A stretch of DNA of 64,000 bases, from positions 310,001-374,000 of the forward strand of contig NZ_LFRI01000341.1 of the NCBI RefSeq assembly GCF_001447195.1, written 5' to 3'. Under the pieces are notes generated by a model. It made no database searches. It was not told the DNA's origin and was given only the letters and a program-made list of their open reading frames with translations. Shown in pieces: positions 38,514 through 47,847 of the stretch. Position 1 is the stretch's first letter. The number at the start of each line of letters is the position of its first letter. This stretch comes from Aquabacterium parvum (lineage in GTDB: Bacteria; Pseudomonadota; Gammaproteobacteria; Burkholderiales; Burkholderiaceae_C). Both the position numbers and the translations under genes were made by a program.

Positions 38514-39395
38514 ATGAAAGACTTCAAGAACAAGGTCGCTGCCATCACCGGCGCTGCATCCGGCATGGGCCGCACGCTGGCCGTCGAGCTCGCCCGTCGC
38601 GGCTGCCACCTCACGCTCAGCGACGTCAACGAAGCCGAGCTCGTCAAGACGGCCGAGCTGGCTGGCAAGCATGGCGTGAAGGTCACCGTCAAAAAGGTCA
38701 ACGTGGCCAACCGCGACGAGGTCTTCGCCTGGGCCGATGAGGCCGCGCGCGACCACGGCAAGGTCAACCTGGTGTTCAACAACGCCGGCGTGGCCCTGAC
38801 CGCCACCGTCGAAGGCGTCAAGATCCAGGACTTCGAGTGGATCATGGGCATCAACTTCTGGGGCGTGGTGCACGGCACCCAGGCCTTCCTGCCGCACCTG
38901 CGCAAGAGCGGTGACGGCCACGTCATCAACACCTCCAGCCTGTTCGGCCTGATGGCCGTGCCCACGCAAGGCACCTACAACGCCAGCAAGTTCGCCGTGC
39001 GCGGCTACACCGAGGCCCTGCGCATGGAGCTGGAGATGGAAGGCTGCGGCGTCAGCGCCACCTGCGTGCACCCGGGCGGCATCGCCACCAACATCGCCAT
39101 GGCCGGCAAGATCGACGAGTCCGTCACCGCCAAGACGGGCGTGAGCGAGGCCGACCACAAGCGCATGGCCAACAAGCTCATCAACGTGACCACCGCCGAG
39201 GCCGCTGCCCTGCAGATCCTCAAGGCCGTTGAAAACAACGAGCGACGCGTGCTGGTGGGCCCCGACGCCCGCTTCCTGGACAAGGTGGTGCGCCTGCTGG
39301 GCTCGACCTACCAGGTGCTGGTCATGAAGCAGGTGCGCAAGATGAACAACTCGCGCCGCTCGTCGGCCCAGCACGCCGCGCGCAACGCCAGCTGA
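38514..39395 (+). CDS. Short-chain dehydrogenase/reductase of the monooxygenase operon
   Basis: A 293-residue classical SDR. The cofactor motif is ITGAASGMGRTL at residues 11-22, the NNAGV motif follows, and the catalytic Tyr 155 and Lys 159 are in YNASK, with Ser in INTSSLFGL. The C-terminal tail is basic (RKMNNSRRSSAQHAARNAS). It is the third gene after the Baeyer-Villiger enzyme and the esterase and likely oxidises the alcohol substrate or product of that route. CAGGAGAC precedes the ATG by a good distance. Confidence 0.93.
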   Translation: MKDFKNKVAAITGAASGMGRTLAVELARRGCHLTLSDVNEAELVKTAELAGKHGVKVTVKKVNVANRDEVFAWADEAARDHGKVNLVFNNAGVALTATVEGVKIQDFEWIMGINFWGVVHGTQAFLPHLRKSGDGHVINTSSLFGLMAVPTQGTYNASKFAVRGYTEALRMELEMEGCGVSATCVHPGGIATNIAMAGKIDESVTAKTGVSEADHKRMANKLINVTTAEAAALQILKAVENNERRVLVGPDARFLDKVVRLLGSTYQVLVMKQVRKMNNSRRSSAQHAARNAS

Positions 39396-39507
39396 CGCCA
39401 CCAGACGTGGGGTTGGCGGACATGTGATGAGGCCAGCCCGCGTCACTTGGTGACATCCCTCAAGGCTCGCGGCCCGGGTGCGCCCGGTTCCACGGCATGA
39501 TGCGCGG

Positions 39508-40452
39508 ATGAATTGGCTGAAGCGATTGTGGTGGGCGGGCGTGCTCTTCGGGCTGGCGCTGGCGTTCACCGTCTGGGCCACCTGGGAGCCCGACCGCCAG
39601 CTGGGCTCGCTGATGGCCCGCTGGGCACCTGAACCATCGACCTTCCTGGAGCTCGATGGCATGCAGGTGCACATCCGCGACACCGGCCCGCGCAACGACC
39701 CCATGCCTTTGGTTTTGCTGCACGGCATGTCCTCCAGCCTGCACACCTACGAAGGCTGGCAAACCGCCTTGCAAGGCGAGCGCCGCGTCATCAGCGTCGA
39801 CCTGCCCGGCTTCGGCCTGACGGGTCCCAGCCCCCAAGGCGACTACCGCATCGACGCCTACACCCGCTTTGTGCTGCGGCTGCTCGACACGCTGGGTGTC
39901 AAGCAGGTGGTGTTGGCGGGCAACGCGTTGGGCGGCGAAATCGCCTGGCAGACCGCCGTGCTCGCGCCCGATCGCGTGCGCAAGCTGGTGCTCATCGACG
40001 CCGACGGCTACCAGCCATCGGTGTTGTCCATGCCGATTGCCTTCCAGATCGCCAGCATGCGCGGCCTGCGCTGGGTGTCCGAGCGCATCCTGCCCAAGGC
40101 CATGGTGGCCTCCAGCGTGCGCAACGTCTTCGGTGACCCGGACAAGGTCACGCAGGACAAGATCGACCGCTACTTCGAGCTCAACCTGCGTGTGGGCAAC
40201 CGCCGCGCGCTGTTCCAGCGCATGGACCAGGCCCAGTTCGGTGGCAACTCGACCCTGATCCGGCGCGTTCAGCAGCCCACGCTGGTGATCTGGGGCGAGC
40301 GCGACGAGATGATCTCGCCCGAGCACGGCACGCTGTTCTGCCAGGACATCCAGCGCTGCCGCCTGGTCACCTACCCGACCCTGGGCCACCTGCCCCAGGA
40401 AGAAGACCCGGAAGGCACGCTGCCCGACCTGGTGTCCTTCCTGGCGAACTGA
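39508..40452 (+). CDS. Alpha/beta hydrolase with Ala at the nucleophile position
   Basis: A 314-residue alpha/beta hydrolase with an N-terminal membrane anchor or signal segment (WWAGVLFGLALAFTVWATW). The oxyanion region VLLHGMSSSLHTYEGW, the strand ISVDLPGFGLTG, the acid in WGERDEMISPEHG and the His in LGHLPQEEDP are all present. The nucleophile elbow reads AGNALGGEIAW where GNSxGG is expected: codon 140 (39925-39927) is GCG, so the Ser is an Ala. One base change (TCG to GCG) would account for it. The protein may be inactive as an esterase, act by binding, or reflect a sequence error. It follows the SDR gene by 112 bases. Confidence 0.9.
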   Translation: MNWLKRLWWAGVLFGLALAFTVWATWEPDRQLGSLMARWAPEPSTFLELDGMQVHIRDTGPRNDPMPLVLLHGMSSSLHTYEGWQTALQGERRVISVDLPGFGLTGPSPQGDYRIDAYTRFVLRLLDTLGVKQVVLAGNALGGEIAWQTAVLAPDRVRKLVLIDADGYQPSVLSMPIAFQIASMRGLRWVSERILPKAMVASSVRNVFGDPDKVTQDKIDRYFELNLRVGNRRALFQRMDQAQFGGNSTLIRRVQQPTLVIWGERDEMISPEHGTLFCQDIQRCRLVTYPTLGHLPQEEDPEGTLPDLVSFLAN

Positions 40453-40455
40453 CGA

Positions 40456-41070
40456 TCAGCCTGCGGCCACGCGCCAGCGCGCCTGCTTGACCACCGAAGC
40501 CACCACGCGATCGAGCGCCGCGTCCAGCTCAGGCTTGGCCAGGTGTTCGGGGCTGGTCAGTTGCTGGTCGGCCAGCGGCAAGGCCAGCTGTTCGGGCACC
40601 ACCAGCATCGCGAAATTGGTGCTCAGGTAGGTCCGCACGATGGGCAAAGCGCGGATGCCGCCCAGCGCACCGGGTGAAGCCGCCAGCAAACCGGCTGGCT
40701 TGCCACCCGTGGCGCCGGTGCCCGATGGCTTGCCATCTTCGGCCGGGATGACCGACAACCAGTCGAAGCTGTTGATGAACAGCGGCGTGGGCAGCGCGTT
40801 GTACTCCGGACTGGCCAGGATCAGGCCGTCGTGCTCGGCGAACAAATCGCGCAGGCGACGCGCGCCAGCCGGCTTGCCATGGGCCTGCGCCCAGTCCTCG
40901 TCGTAGACCGGCAGCTCCAGCGAGCGCAGGTCGACCACGGTGGTCTCGGCTCCCAGCGCCTGGGCGCGACGCGCGGCCAGGTCGGCCAGTTGGCGGTTGA
41001 GCGAACCGATGCGGGCGCTGCCGGCGATCACCAGCAAGCGCGGTGCACGGGTGGAAGGGGTGGTGGTCAT
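40456..41070 (-). CDS. NADPH-dependent FMN reductase family protein
   Basis: A 204-residue flavodoxin-fold protein of the NADPH-dependent FMN reductase/azoreductase type. The FMN phosphate loop is VIAGSARIGSLNRQL, and SPEYNALPTPLFINSFDWLS is the typical flavin-contacting segment. It could supply reduced flavin or reduce quinones or nitro compounds. ATG at 41070 is preceded by GGAG; an upstream GTG at 41076 is possible. It converges with the hydrolase gene, four bases apart, and follows another flavoprotein gene on the same strand. Confidence 0.9.
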   Translation of the reverse strand: MTTTPSTRAPRLLVIAGSARIGSLNRQLADLAARRAQALGAETTVVDLRSLELPVYDEDWAQAHGKPAGARRLRDLFAEHDGLILASPEYNALPTPLFINSFDWLSVIPAEDGKPSGTGATGGKPAGLLAASPGALGGIRALPIVRTYLSTNFAMLVVPEQLALPLADQQLTSPEHLAKPELDAALDRVVASVVKQARWRVAAG

Positions 41071-41122
41071 GGGCACTCCGGTTCAGGGCGAGGGTCGTGC
41101 CGATGTGGCACGGCGAGCTCGT

Positions 41123-41680
41123 TCAAGCATTGAATTTTGCGGTCACTTCGGCCACGCGCACGCCGAACAGGCGGGCGGTTTCCAGGTCACCAGGGAGCAT
41201 TTCATCCACGCTGGCGTCCGATGGCGTCGAGGCCATGGCACCGCTGAACGAGGCCACGTAGTTCACGTCGTTGCGCGTGGCGGCCTTGCTGTTGCTGGGC
41301 ATCAGGCCCGTGCCCACCCAGATCATGCTGTGCTGCTGCGACAGGGTGAACAGGTAGTGCAAGGTCGAGAGCTTGTCGCCGTTCATCGAGGCCGAGTTGG
41401 TGAAACCGGCGGCGATCTTGTCCTTCCACTGCTGGTGGTACCAGGGCTTGGAGGTGGCGTCGATGAACTTCTTGTACTGCCAGGGCACGCTGCCCATGTA
41501 GGTGGGCGCGCCAAAGATGATGGCGTCGGCTGCGGCCAGCTGCTCCCAGCCGCCTTCTGGCAAGTTGCCTTCTTTGTCAACGGCCAGCAGGCTGGCGCCC
41601 GCACCCTGGGCCACGGACTCGGCCATGCGCTGGGTGTGGCCGTAGCCGGAGAAGTAAACAACGACGATTTGCTTGCTCAT
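41123..41680 (-). CDS. Flavodoxin-family NAD(P)H:quinone oxidoreductase, WrbA-like
   Basis: A 185-residue flavodoxin-like protein. The FMN loop is VVYFSGYGHTQRMAE, and the WrbA-type segment FGAPTYMGSVPWQYKKFIDA and the FTNSASMNGDK loop are present. WrbA proteins reduce quinones by two electrons and protect against oxidative stress. The fit to WrbA is moderate (the family usually has about 200 residues), so no gene symbol is given. It precedes the FMN reductase gene by 52 bases and they may be cotranscribed. Confidence 0.88.
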   Translation of the reverse strand: MSKQIVVVYFSGYGHTQRMAESVAQGAGASLLAVDKEGNLPEGGWEQLAAADAIIFGAPTYMGSVPWQYKKFIDATSKPWYHQQWKDKIAAGFTNSASMNGDKLSTLHYLFTLSQQHSMIWVGTGLMPSNSKAATRNDVNYVASFSGAMASTPSDASVDEMLPGDLETARLFGVRVAEVTAKFNA

Positions 41681-41798
41681 GGTGATTCCTTTCAAGGGAC
41701 GGGAGGGAAGGTTTCAGGGAACTCGGCCAGTCTCAGGCCATCAAAAAAGACACACGATCCGTGGGCTGAAAGGCGGCAAAGCCGTTACCCTTCGGGGC

Positions 41799-42665
41799 AT
41801 GTTCAGTTATCGACACGGCTTCCACGCGGGCAACCACGCTGATGTGCTCAAACACATGGTGCTGGTGCAGGTGCTTGAGCACCTGCTGCAAAAGGACAAA
41901 CCTTTCTGGGTGATCGACACCCACGCTGGTGGCGGCCTCTACGACCTCACCAGCAACTACGCCACCAAGAGCGGCGAGTTCGAAGGCGGCATCGCCCGCA
42001 TCTGGCCCCTGCGCAAGGCGGCCGGCACGCCCGTGGCCGTCAAGGCCTTGCTCGACCAGATCGCCGCCCTCAACAACGGCACCGACCTGCGCTGGTACCC
42101 CGGCTCGCCGCAGCTGGCCGCGCAGATGCTGCGCCAGGGCGACCACCTGCGGCTCTACGAGCTGCACCCCACCGAGATCGGCCTGCTGCGCGACCACTTC
42201 GCGGGCGTCAAGCGCGGCGTCAGCATCGAAGAGGCCGATGGGTTCAGCGGCCTGCCCAAGGTGCTGCCACCCCCGCCTCGCCGCGGGCTGGTCCACATCG
42301 ACCCGCCCTACGAGATGAAGGACGACTACAAGAAGGTCCTGCAAGCCCTGCGCGCGGCCACGGAGCGCTTCGCCACCGGCACCTACGCCATCTGGTACCC
42401 CGAAGTCGCCCGCATGGAATCGCAGCAGTTCGGGGCCCAGCTCAAGCGGCTGGGCGGCTCGTTGGCCAAGGTCGACTGGGTGCACGCCACGCTGCGCGTC
42501 AAGGGCGCCGAAAAGGGCGGCCTGGGGCTGTATGGCAGCGGCATGTTCATCATCAACCCGCCCTGGACGCTCTACGACCGCCTGGCCGAAGCGCTGCCAT
42601 GGCTGGTCGAGACCATTGGCCTGGACGACTACGCCGCCTACACCCTCGAAGCGCAGCAGAGCTGA
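41799..42665 (+). CDS. rlmJ: 23S rRNA (adenine2030-N6)-methyltransferase
   Basis: RlmJ methylates A2030 of 23S rRNA. The 288-residue protein begins MFSYRHGFHAGNHADVLKHM, the family signature, and contains IDTHAGGGLYDL (SAM site), LYELHPTEIGLLRDHF and the catalytic DPPYEMKDDYKK. It ends PWTLYDRLAEALPWLVE. Length and both ends match the family. It is divergent from the WrbA-like gene, and its stop lies 17 bases from the convergent pirin gene. Confidence 0.96.
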   Translation: MFSYRHGFHAGNHADVLKHMVLVQVLEHLLQKDKPFWVIDTHAGGGLYDLTSNYATKSGEFEGGIARIWPLRKAAGTPVAVKALLDQIAALNNGTDLRWYPGSPQLAAQMLRQGDHLRLYELHPTEIGLLRDHFAGVKRGVSIEEADGFSGLPKVLPPPPRRGLVHIDPPYEMKDDYKKVLQALRAATERFATGTYAIWYPEVARMESQQFGAQLKRLGGSLAKVDWVHATLRVKGAEKGGLGLYGSGMFIINPPWTLYDRLAEALPWLVETIGLDDYAAYTLEAQQS

Positions 42666-42682
42666 CACGACGCCACCTCGGC

Positions 42683-43384
42683 TCAGGCTGCCAGGTCGAA
42701 GACCAGCACCTCGGCCTGCTGGCCATCGCTCAGCGACAGCGTCGACTCGCCCTCGAGCTTGACCGCGTCGCCCGCCTGCAGGGCCTGGCCGTTGACCGTG
42801 ATCGCGCCACGGGCCACGTGCACATAGGCCTTGCGAGCCGGGCTCAGGGCCAGCTCGGCGCGCTCGTCGCCATCGAACAGGCCCACGCTCAGCGAAGCGT
42901 CCGAGTGGATCGTCACCGAACCATCTCGGCCATCGGGAGAGGCCACCAGGCGCAGTCGCCCGCGCTTGTCGGCTTCACCGAAGTTCTTCTGCTCATAGCC
43001 CGGGCGCAGGCCCTTCTCGGTCGGCTCGATCCAGATCTGCAGCAGGTGCACGCGGTCGTGCAGCGTGCGGTTGAACTCGCTGTGCATGATCCCCTGGCCG
43101 GCCGTCATGCGCTGCACGTCGCCAGGCAGGATGTCGGCGGTGTGGCCCAGGCTGTCCTGGTGGGTGAGCTTGCCTTCGAGCACGTAGGTCACGATCTCCA
43201 TGTCGCGGTGGCCGTGCATGCCGAAACCACGCCCGGCCGCCACGATGTCGTCGTTGATCACGCGCAGCGGGCCAAAGCCCATGTGAGCCGGGTCGAAGTA
43301 CTCGGAAAACGAGAAGCTGTGGAAGGACTGCAGCCAGCCATGGTCGGCAAAGCCGCGTTCGTCGGATCGGCGCAGGGTCAGCAT
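42683..43384 (-). CDS. Pirin-family protein (YhaK-like)
   Basis: A 233-residue bicupin. The N-terminal metal-binding cupin shows FGMHGHRDMEIVTYVLEG, QRMTAGQGIMHSEFN and HLLQIWIEP, where His 57, 59 and 101-type positions and Glu bind iron in pirins. Some pirins oxidise quercetin or sense redox state; the role here is unknown. It is divergent from a LysR-type gene, which probably controls it, a common arrangement for pirin genes. Confidence 0.94.
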   Translation of the reverse strand: MLTLRRSDERGFADHGWLQSFHSFSFSEYFDPAHMGFGPLRVINDDIVAAGRGFGMHGHRDMEIVTYVLEGKLTHQDSLGHTADILPGDVQRMTAGQGIMHSEFNRTLHDRVHLLQIWIEPTEKGLRPGYEQKNFGEADKRGRLRLVASPDGRDGSVTIHSDASLSVGLFDGDERAELALSPARKAYVHVARGAITVNGQALQAGDAVKLEGESTLSLSDGQQAEVLVFDLAA

Positions 43385-43491
43385 GTGAAGCTCCTACTTT
43401 GTGAAGTTCGCGTGGGGGTCACGTCGTGTGACCATGGCTTCACTGTAGGCACCGAGCACCGGTCGGTGGCTGAGCCGCGCTGATGGCATCA

Positions 43492-43506
43492 TTCAAATGT
43501 TTTGAA
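43492..43506. promoter_or_regulatory. LysR-type box between pirin and LysR genes
   Basis: TTCAAA-TGT-TTTGAA is a perfect palindrome containing the T-N11-A pattern of LysR-type sites. It lies 17 bases before the ATG of the LysR gene and about 108 before the pirin gene. It supports the ATG at 43523 over the TTG at 43502, which lies inside the palindrome. Confidence 0.6.
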
Positions 43507-43522
43507 CGACCCTCCGGCCGCC

Positions 43523-44464
43523 ATGGACCGCTACCACGCCCTTTCGCCCGACGCCCTGCAGATGGTCGTGACCATCGCCCGCACGGGCAGCTTTGCCGCC
43601 GCCGCGCGCGAGCTGGGCAAGGTGCCCTCCGCCCTCACCTACAGCGTGCGCCAGCTCGAAGACGCGCTGGACGTGCTGCTGTTCGACCGCCGCAGCCGCC
43701 AGGCCAAGCTGACCGCCGCCGGCGAAGAGCTGCTGCGCGAAGGCCAGTTGCTGCTGCAGCAGCTCGACGCCGTGGCCAACCGCGTCAAGCGCGTCGCCTC
43801 GGGGTGGGAAACGGAGCTGACCGTGGTGGTGGACAAAGCCATCGCGCCGCACGCCGTGTTCGACCTGATGGAGGCCTTCCTGGCGCTCAAGCCGCCCACC
43901 CGGCTGAAAATGCGCAGCGAGGTGATGACCGGCACCTGGGAGCCGCTGCTGCACGGCGAGGCCGACCTGGCCATCGGCATCTCCAGCGACCGGCTCAGCG
44001 CACCCGACATCCGCTGCGAGCCCATTGGCAAGCACCACTTCGTGCTGGCGGTGGCATCGCACCACCCCCTGGCGCAGGAGCCCGAGCCTCTGAGCCCGGG
44101 GATCGTGGCGCAGCACCGCATCGTCGCGGTGGCCGACTCGGCCAAACGCCTGCCCCCTGCCACGAGCGGCATCCTGCCCGGACAAGACGTGCTCACCGTG
44201 CCATCGATGGCGGCCAAGCTGGAGGCCCAGCTGCGAGGCATGGGCATCGGCTACCTGCCCGAACCGATGGTGCGCGCCCACGTGGCCGCTGGCCGACTGC
44301 TGCGCAAGGAAGTCGATGGCCCACCGCGAAATTTCGAGACCCACTACGCCTGGCGCCAGACCAGCTCACAGCCCGGCATGGCGCTGACCTGGTGGCTGCA
44401 CCAGCTCGCCAGCCCCAAGACACGGCGCGCGCTCCTGGACCTGCACGAGGGATTGATCCTGTGA
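43523..44464 (+). CDS. LysR-family transcriptional regulator
   Basis: A 313-residue regulator. The N-terminal winged helix-turn-helix reads [20 protein letters not shown] and [20 protein letters not shown]; the effector-binding domain follows ([40 protein letters not shown]). It is divergent from the pirin gene and likely regulates it; a palindromic box sits between them. Its stop codon overlaps the GTG start of gluQ by four bases, so these two are translationally coupled even though their functions look unrelated. Confidence 0.94.
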   Translation: MDRYHALSPDALQMVVTIARTGSFAAAARELGKVPSALTYSVRQLEDALDVLLFDRRSRQAKLTAAGEELLREGQLLLQQLDAVANRVKRVASGWETELTVVVDKAIAPHAVFDLMEAFLALKPPTRLKMRSEVMTGTWEPLLHGEADLAIGISSDRLSAPDIRCEPIGKHHFVLAVASHHPLAQEPEPLSPGIVAQHRIVAVADSAKRLPPATSGILPGQDVLTVPSMAAKLEAQLRGMGIGYLPEPMVRAHVAAGRLLRKEVDGPPRNFETHYAWRQTSSQPGMALTWWLHQLASPKTRRALLDLHEGLIL

Positions 44465-45444
44465 GTGACGCACCCTACCGAGGTCGCTTCGCCCCCTCCC
44501 CCACCGGCCCGCTGCACGCCGGCTCGCTGGTGGCCGCGCTCGCCAGCTGGCTGGACGCGCGCGCGCACCACGGCACCTGGCTCGTTCGCATCGAGGACGT
44601 CGACACGCCCCGCTGCGTGCCCGGCGCCGACGCGTTCATCCTGGCCCAACTGGCCGCTTGCGGCCTCAGGTCCGACGAGCCGCCCGTCTGGCAAAGCCGG
44701 CGCGGTCAGCTGTACCAGGCGGCCCTGGACCAATTGGTCGCACCCAAGGGCGGCATCACCAGCCCCCGAGCCATTGTCCATGCCTGGGCCTACCCCTGCG
44801 CCTGCACCCGCGCCGACATTGCCCGCGCCCACGAGCAAGCAGGCCACCCCAAGGCCCGCCATGGCGAGCTGGTCTACCCAGGCACCTGTCGCCCTGAAAA
44901 CGGTGGGCTGCACGGCCGCGAGGCCCGAGCCTGGCGCCTGCGCGTGCCCGACGGCGAGGCTGGCGTGATCAAGTGGCACGACCGCAGGCTGGGCACACAA
45001 CAGCAGGCCCTGGGCACCGCCGTGGGCGACTTCGTCGTCAAGCGTGCCGACGGCCTGTGGGCCTATCAGCTCGCCGTGGTGGTGGACGACGCCGAGCAAC
45101 GCATCACCGACGTTGTGCGCGGAGAGGACCTGGCCGACAACACCCCGCGCCAGCTGCACCTGCAGCGCTTGCTGGGCTTGCCCGAGCCGCGTTACCTGCA
45201 CACCCCGCTGGTCAACGGCGACAACGGCGAAAAGCTCTCGAAGCAGAATGGTGCCGCGCCGCTGGACCTCACCGACCCAGCGCGCTCGGTGCGAACGGCT
45301 TTGATGGCACTGGCCAGCCCAGCCACAGCAGAAGCCTCGGCCTCCGGCCTGACGCCCGGCTGGCAAGCAGGCGAAGGCGCATCGCTCAGCGAGCTGCTGG
45401 CCTCGGCCGTGGCCGCCTGGCGATGTCAGCCCAGCGGGGCTTGA
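44461..45444 (+). CDS. gluQ: Glutamyl-queuosine tRNA(Asp) synthetase
   Basis: GluQ-RS attaches glutamate to the queuosine base at position 34 of tRNA-Asp. The 327-residue protein is like the catalytic half of Glu[22 protein letters not shown] contains the HIGH-like HAGS motif, [15 protein letters not shown] follows, and the KMSKS-like sequence is KLSKQNG. The zinc-binding Cys region [10 protein letters not shown] is present and no anticodon-binding domain follows, as expected. GTG at 44461 overlaps the LysR stop by four bases. The 3' end overlaps the convergent cupin gene by 19 bases. Confidence 0.95.
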   Translation: MSDAPYRGRFAPSPTGPLHAGSLVAALASWLDARAHHGTWLVRIEDVDTPRCVPGADAFILAQLAACGLRSDEPPVWQSRRGQLYQAALDQLVAPKGGITSPRAIVHAWAYPCACTRADIARAHEQAGHPKARHGELVYPGTCRPENGGLHGREARAWRLRVPDGEAGVIKWHDRRLGTQQQALGTAVGDFVVKRADGLWAYQLAVVVDDAEQRITDVVRGEDLADNTPRQLHLQRLLGLPEPRYLHTPLVNGDNGEKLSKQNGAAPLDLTDPARSVRTALMALASPATAEASASGLTPGWQAGEGASLSELLASAVAAWRCQPSGA

Positions 45445-45842
45445 GGCTGAAGGCCTGGCCGTTCGATGACCACGAAGTGCTTGCGCACTGGCTCCACCAC
45501 CTCGAAGGCGCCCACGAAGCCGGCCGGGATCACAGCGCCTTCACCGGCGCGCACGTCCACCGCCACACCAGCTTCGTCGTGCAGCCGCACGTGTCCTTCG
45601 AGCACAAAGAAGTACTCTTCCTTGTTCGCGGCGAACACGATGCGCCACATCCCCGGCTCGCAAGCCCAGATGCCGACACTGCTCACCCCGTCGCCCGACT
45701 CGTACAGCGACCATGTTTCACGTCGCGGGTTGCCTCGCACCAGCCGGTCGGGCCTGGGGTGATCGATCGTCCCGACGCTGGAAGGCTGCGCCACCTTCAC
45801 GATGGCAGGCACGCTCGGCGCATTCAGCTCGCTCACCGCCAC
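45426..45842 (-). CDS. Cupin domain protein
   Basis: A 138-residue single-cupin protein. [48 protein letters not shown] and [16 protein letters not shown] give the cupin strands, with Glu (EEYFFVLEG) and His at metal-site-like positions; it resembles the EutQ/DUF861 type. Substrate unknown. The GTG at 45842 lies one base past the orn stop, giving an orn-cupin pair with likely translational coupling; another GTG at 45836 is possible. Confidence 0.85.
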   Translation of the reverse strand: MAVSELNAPSVPAIVKVAQPSSVGTIDHPRPDRLVRGNPRRETWSLYESGDGVSSVGIWACEPGMWRIVFAANKEEYFFVLEGHVRLHDEAGVAVDVRAGEGAVIPAGFVGAFEVVEPVRKHFVVIERPGLQPQAPLG

Positions 45843-45843
45843 C

Positions 45844-46431
45844 TCACTTCACCAGGAAGTGCTCGCGGTAGTACGCCAACTCGTCGATGGACTCGTGGAT
45901 GTCGGCCAGCGCCGTGTGCTTTTGCGCCTTGCGGAAACCCTCGGCCAGGCCCGGCTTCCAGCGCTTGGCCAGCTCCTTGAGCGTGCTCACGTCCAGGTTG
46001 CGGTAGTGGAAGAAGGCTTCCAGCTTGGGCATGTAGTTGGCCAGGAATCGGCGGTCCTGGCAGATCGAGTTGCCGCACATGGGCGACTTGTTGGCCGGCA
46101 CGTATTGCTTGAGGAAGTCGATCACCGCCTGGCTGGCTTGCTCTTCGCTCACCGTCGAGGCCTTGACCCGGTCGATCAGGCCGCTGCGACCGTGGGTGCC
46201 CTTGTTCCAGGCGTCCATCAGGTTGAGCGTGGCGTCGCTCTGGTGCACAGCAAACACCGGGCCTTCGATGCGGTTGTTCAGCTGCGCGTCCGTCACCACC
46301 ACGGCGATCTCGATGATGCGATCGGTCTCGGGCTTGAGGCCCGTCATCTCCAGGTCGATCCAGATCAGGTTCTGGTCGCTCTTGACCAGGGTGACGGGGG
46401 CCTGCTCGGCGCCGGGGGTGGTTTCGCTCAT
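45844..46431 (-). CDS. orn: Oligoribonuclease
   Basis: Orn degrades RNA dinucleotides, including pGpG from cyclic di-GMP breakdown. The 195-residue DEDDh exonuclease has [20 protein letters not shown] (first DE pair), [16 protein letters not shown] (third Asp), and [17 protein letters not shown] with the catalytic His and last Asp. ATG at 46431 is preceded by AGG at six bases; the alternatives at 46437 and 46443 add only a few residues. The start side is divergent from the M48 protease gene. Confidence 0.96.
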   Translation of the reverse strand: MSETTPGAEQAPVTLVKSDQNLIWIDLEMTGLKPETDRIIEIAVVVTDAQLNNRIEGPVFAVHQSDATLNLMDAWNKGTHGRSGLIDRVKASTVSEEQASQAVIDFLKQYVPANKSPMCGNSICQDRRFLANYMPKLEAFFHYRNLDVSTLKELAKRWKPGLAEGFRKAQKHTALADIHESIDELAYYREHFLVK

Positions 46432-46538
46432 CGACATCCTCATGTGCTGACAAAAGCCGCGCCGACACCGCCCTGCTCACCAGGGTCTTGGCCGCGCCGC
46501 CGTGGTCGCGATTGTGCGGCAAACGTACACTCCCGGGC

Positions 46539-47837
46539 ATGCAAGCCAGCCTCGTCACCACGCTTTTCGTGAGCTTCGTCCTCGCCTCGGTGCTCGTGCG
46601 CCTGTGGCTGGACAGCCGCCAGGCCCGCCACGTCGCCCGCCACCGCGAAGCCGTGCCCCAGCCCTTCAGCGGCAACATCACCCTGCGCAGCCACCAGCGC
46701 GCCGCCGATTACACGCTCGACAAGCTGCGCTTCGGCATGGTGAGCGCCCTGGTGGGCACCGCCGTGCTGCTGGGATGGACCCTGCTGGGCGGGCTCGACG
46801 CCCTCAACACCACCTTGCGAAACTGGCTGCTGCCTGTGGGCGGTGGCGAGCGCGCTCACCCACTGGTCTACCAATTGACGCTGCTGGGCGCCTTCACGCT
46901 GATCTCCGCCCTGGTCGACCTGCCCCTGGAAGCCTGGCACACGTTCCGCATCGAGCAACGCCACGGCTTCAACCGCATGAAGTGGCCGATGTGGGTCGGC
47001 GACCAGATCCGCCAGGGCGTGGTCGGCGTGGTCATCGGCGCGCCCATCGCGGCCCTCATCCTCTGGCTCATGGGCGCAGCCGGCGACGCCTGGTGGCTTT
47101 GGGCCTGGGGGGCCTGGGTGGGCTTTGCCCTGCTGATGATGATCGTCTTCCCTGTCTTCATCGCACCGCTGTTCAATAAGTTCGAGCCCCTGAAAGACCA
47201 GGCCCTGGCCGAGCGCGTGAAGGCCCTGATGGACCGCTGCGGCTTCACCGCCAAGGGCTTTTTCGTGATGGACGGCAGCCGCCGATCGGCGCACGCCAAC
47301 GCTTACTTCACCGGTCTGGGCCAGGGCAAGCGCGTCGTGTTCTACGACACGCTGCTGAGCAAGCTCAGCCATGGCGAGGTCGAAGCCGTGCTGGCCCATG
47401 AACTCGGTCACTTCAAGCACCGCCACGTGCTCAAGCGCATGGTCATGATGTTCGGCCTGAGCCTGCTGGCCTTTGCGCTGCTGGGCTGGCTCTCGCGCCA
47501 GGCCGACTTCTACCTGGGCCTGGGCGTTTCGCCCAACCTCAACGCGCCCAATGACGCGCTGGCGCTGCTGCTGCTCATGCTGGCGCTGCCGCCTTTTGCC
47601 TTCTTCATCGTGCCGCTGATGTCTGGCTTCTCGCGCCGCGACGAATACGAGGCCGATGCCTACGCCTGCGCCCAGTCCGATGGTCGCGACCTCGCCAACG
47701 CCCTGGTCAAGCTCTACCAGGACAACGCATCGACGCTCACGCCCGACCCGCTGTACGTGCGCTTTCACTACTCGCACCCGCCAGCACTGGAACGACTGGC
47801 CGCCATGCGCGCCATCTCCACGCCCACCCCTGCGTGA
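46539..47837 (+). CDS. CAAX-protease-like M48 membrane metallopeptidase
   Basis: A 432-residue integral-membrane protease of the Ste24 type (M48A). It has several hydrophobic spans, an N-terminal peptidase_M48_N domain (LVDLPLEAWHTFRIEQRHGF), the zinc motif VLAHELGHFKHRH, and the third ligand Glu in DEYEADAYA. Family members in bacteria are thought to handle membrane-protein quality control. It differs from the M48 protein at 8351, which has a long C-terminal extension. It begins a plus-strand series with phhB, rsgA and a small gene. Confidence 0.93.
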   Translation: MQASLVTTLFVSFVLASVLVRLWLDSRQARHVARHREAVPQPFSGNITLRSHQRAADYTLDKLRFGMVSALVGTAVLLGWTLLGGLDALNTTLRNWLLPVGGGERAHPLVYQLTLLGAFTLISALVDLPLEAWHTFRIEQRHGFNRMKWPMWVGDQIRQGVVGVVIGAPIAALILWLMGAAGDAWWLWAWGAWVGFALLMMIVFPVFIAPLFNKFEPLKDQALAERVKALMDRCGFTAKGFFVMDGSRRSAHANAYFTGLGQGKRVVFYDTLLSKLSHGEVEAVLAHELGHFKHRHVLKRMVMMFGLSLLAFALLGWLSRQADFYLGLGVSPNLNAPNDALALLLLMLALPPFAFFIVPLMSGFSRRDEYEADAYACAQSDGRDLANALVKLYQDNASTLTPDPLYVRFHYSHPPALERLAAMRAISTPTPA

Positions 47838-47847
47838 AGAGCCCGAC

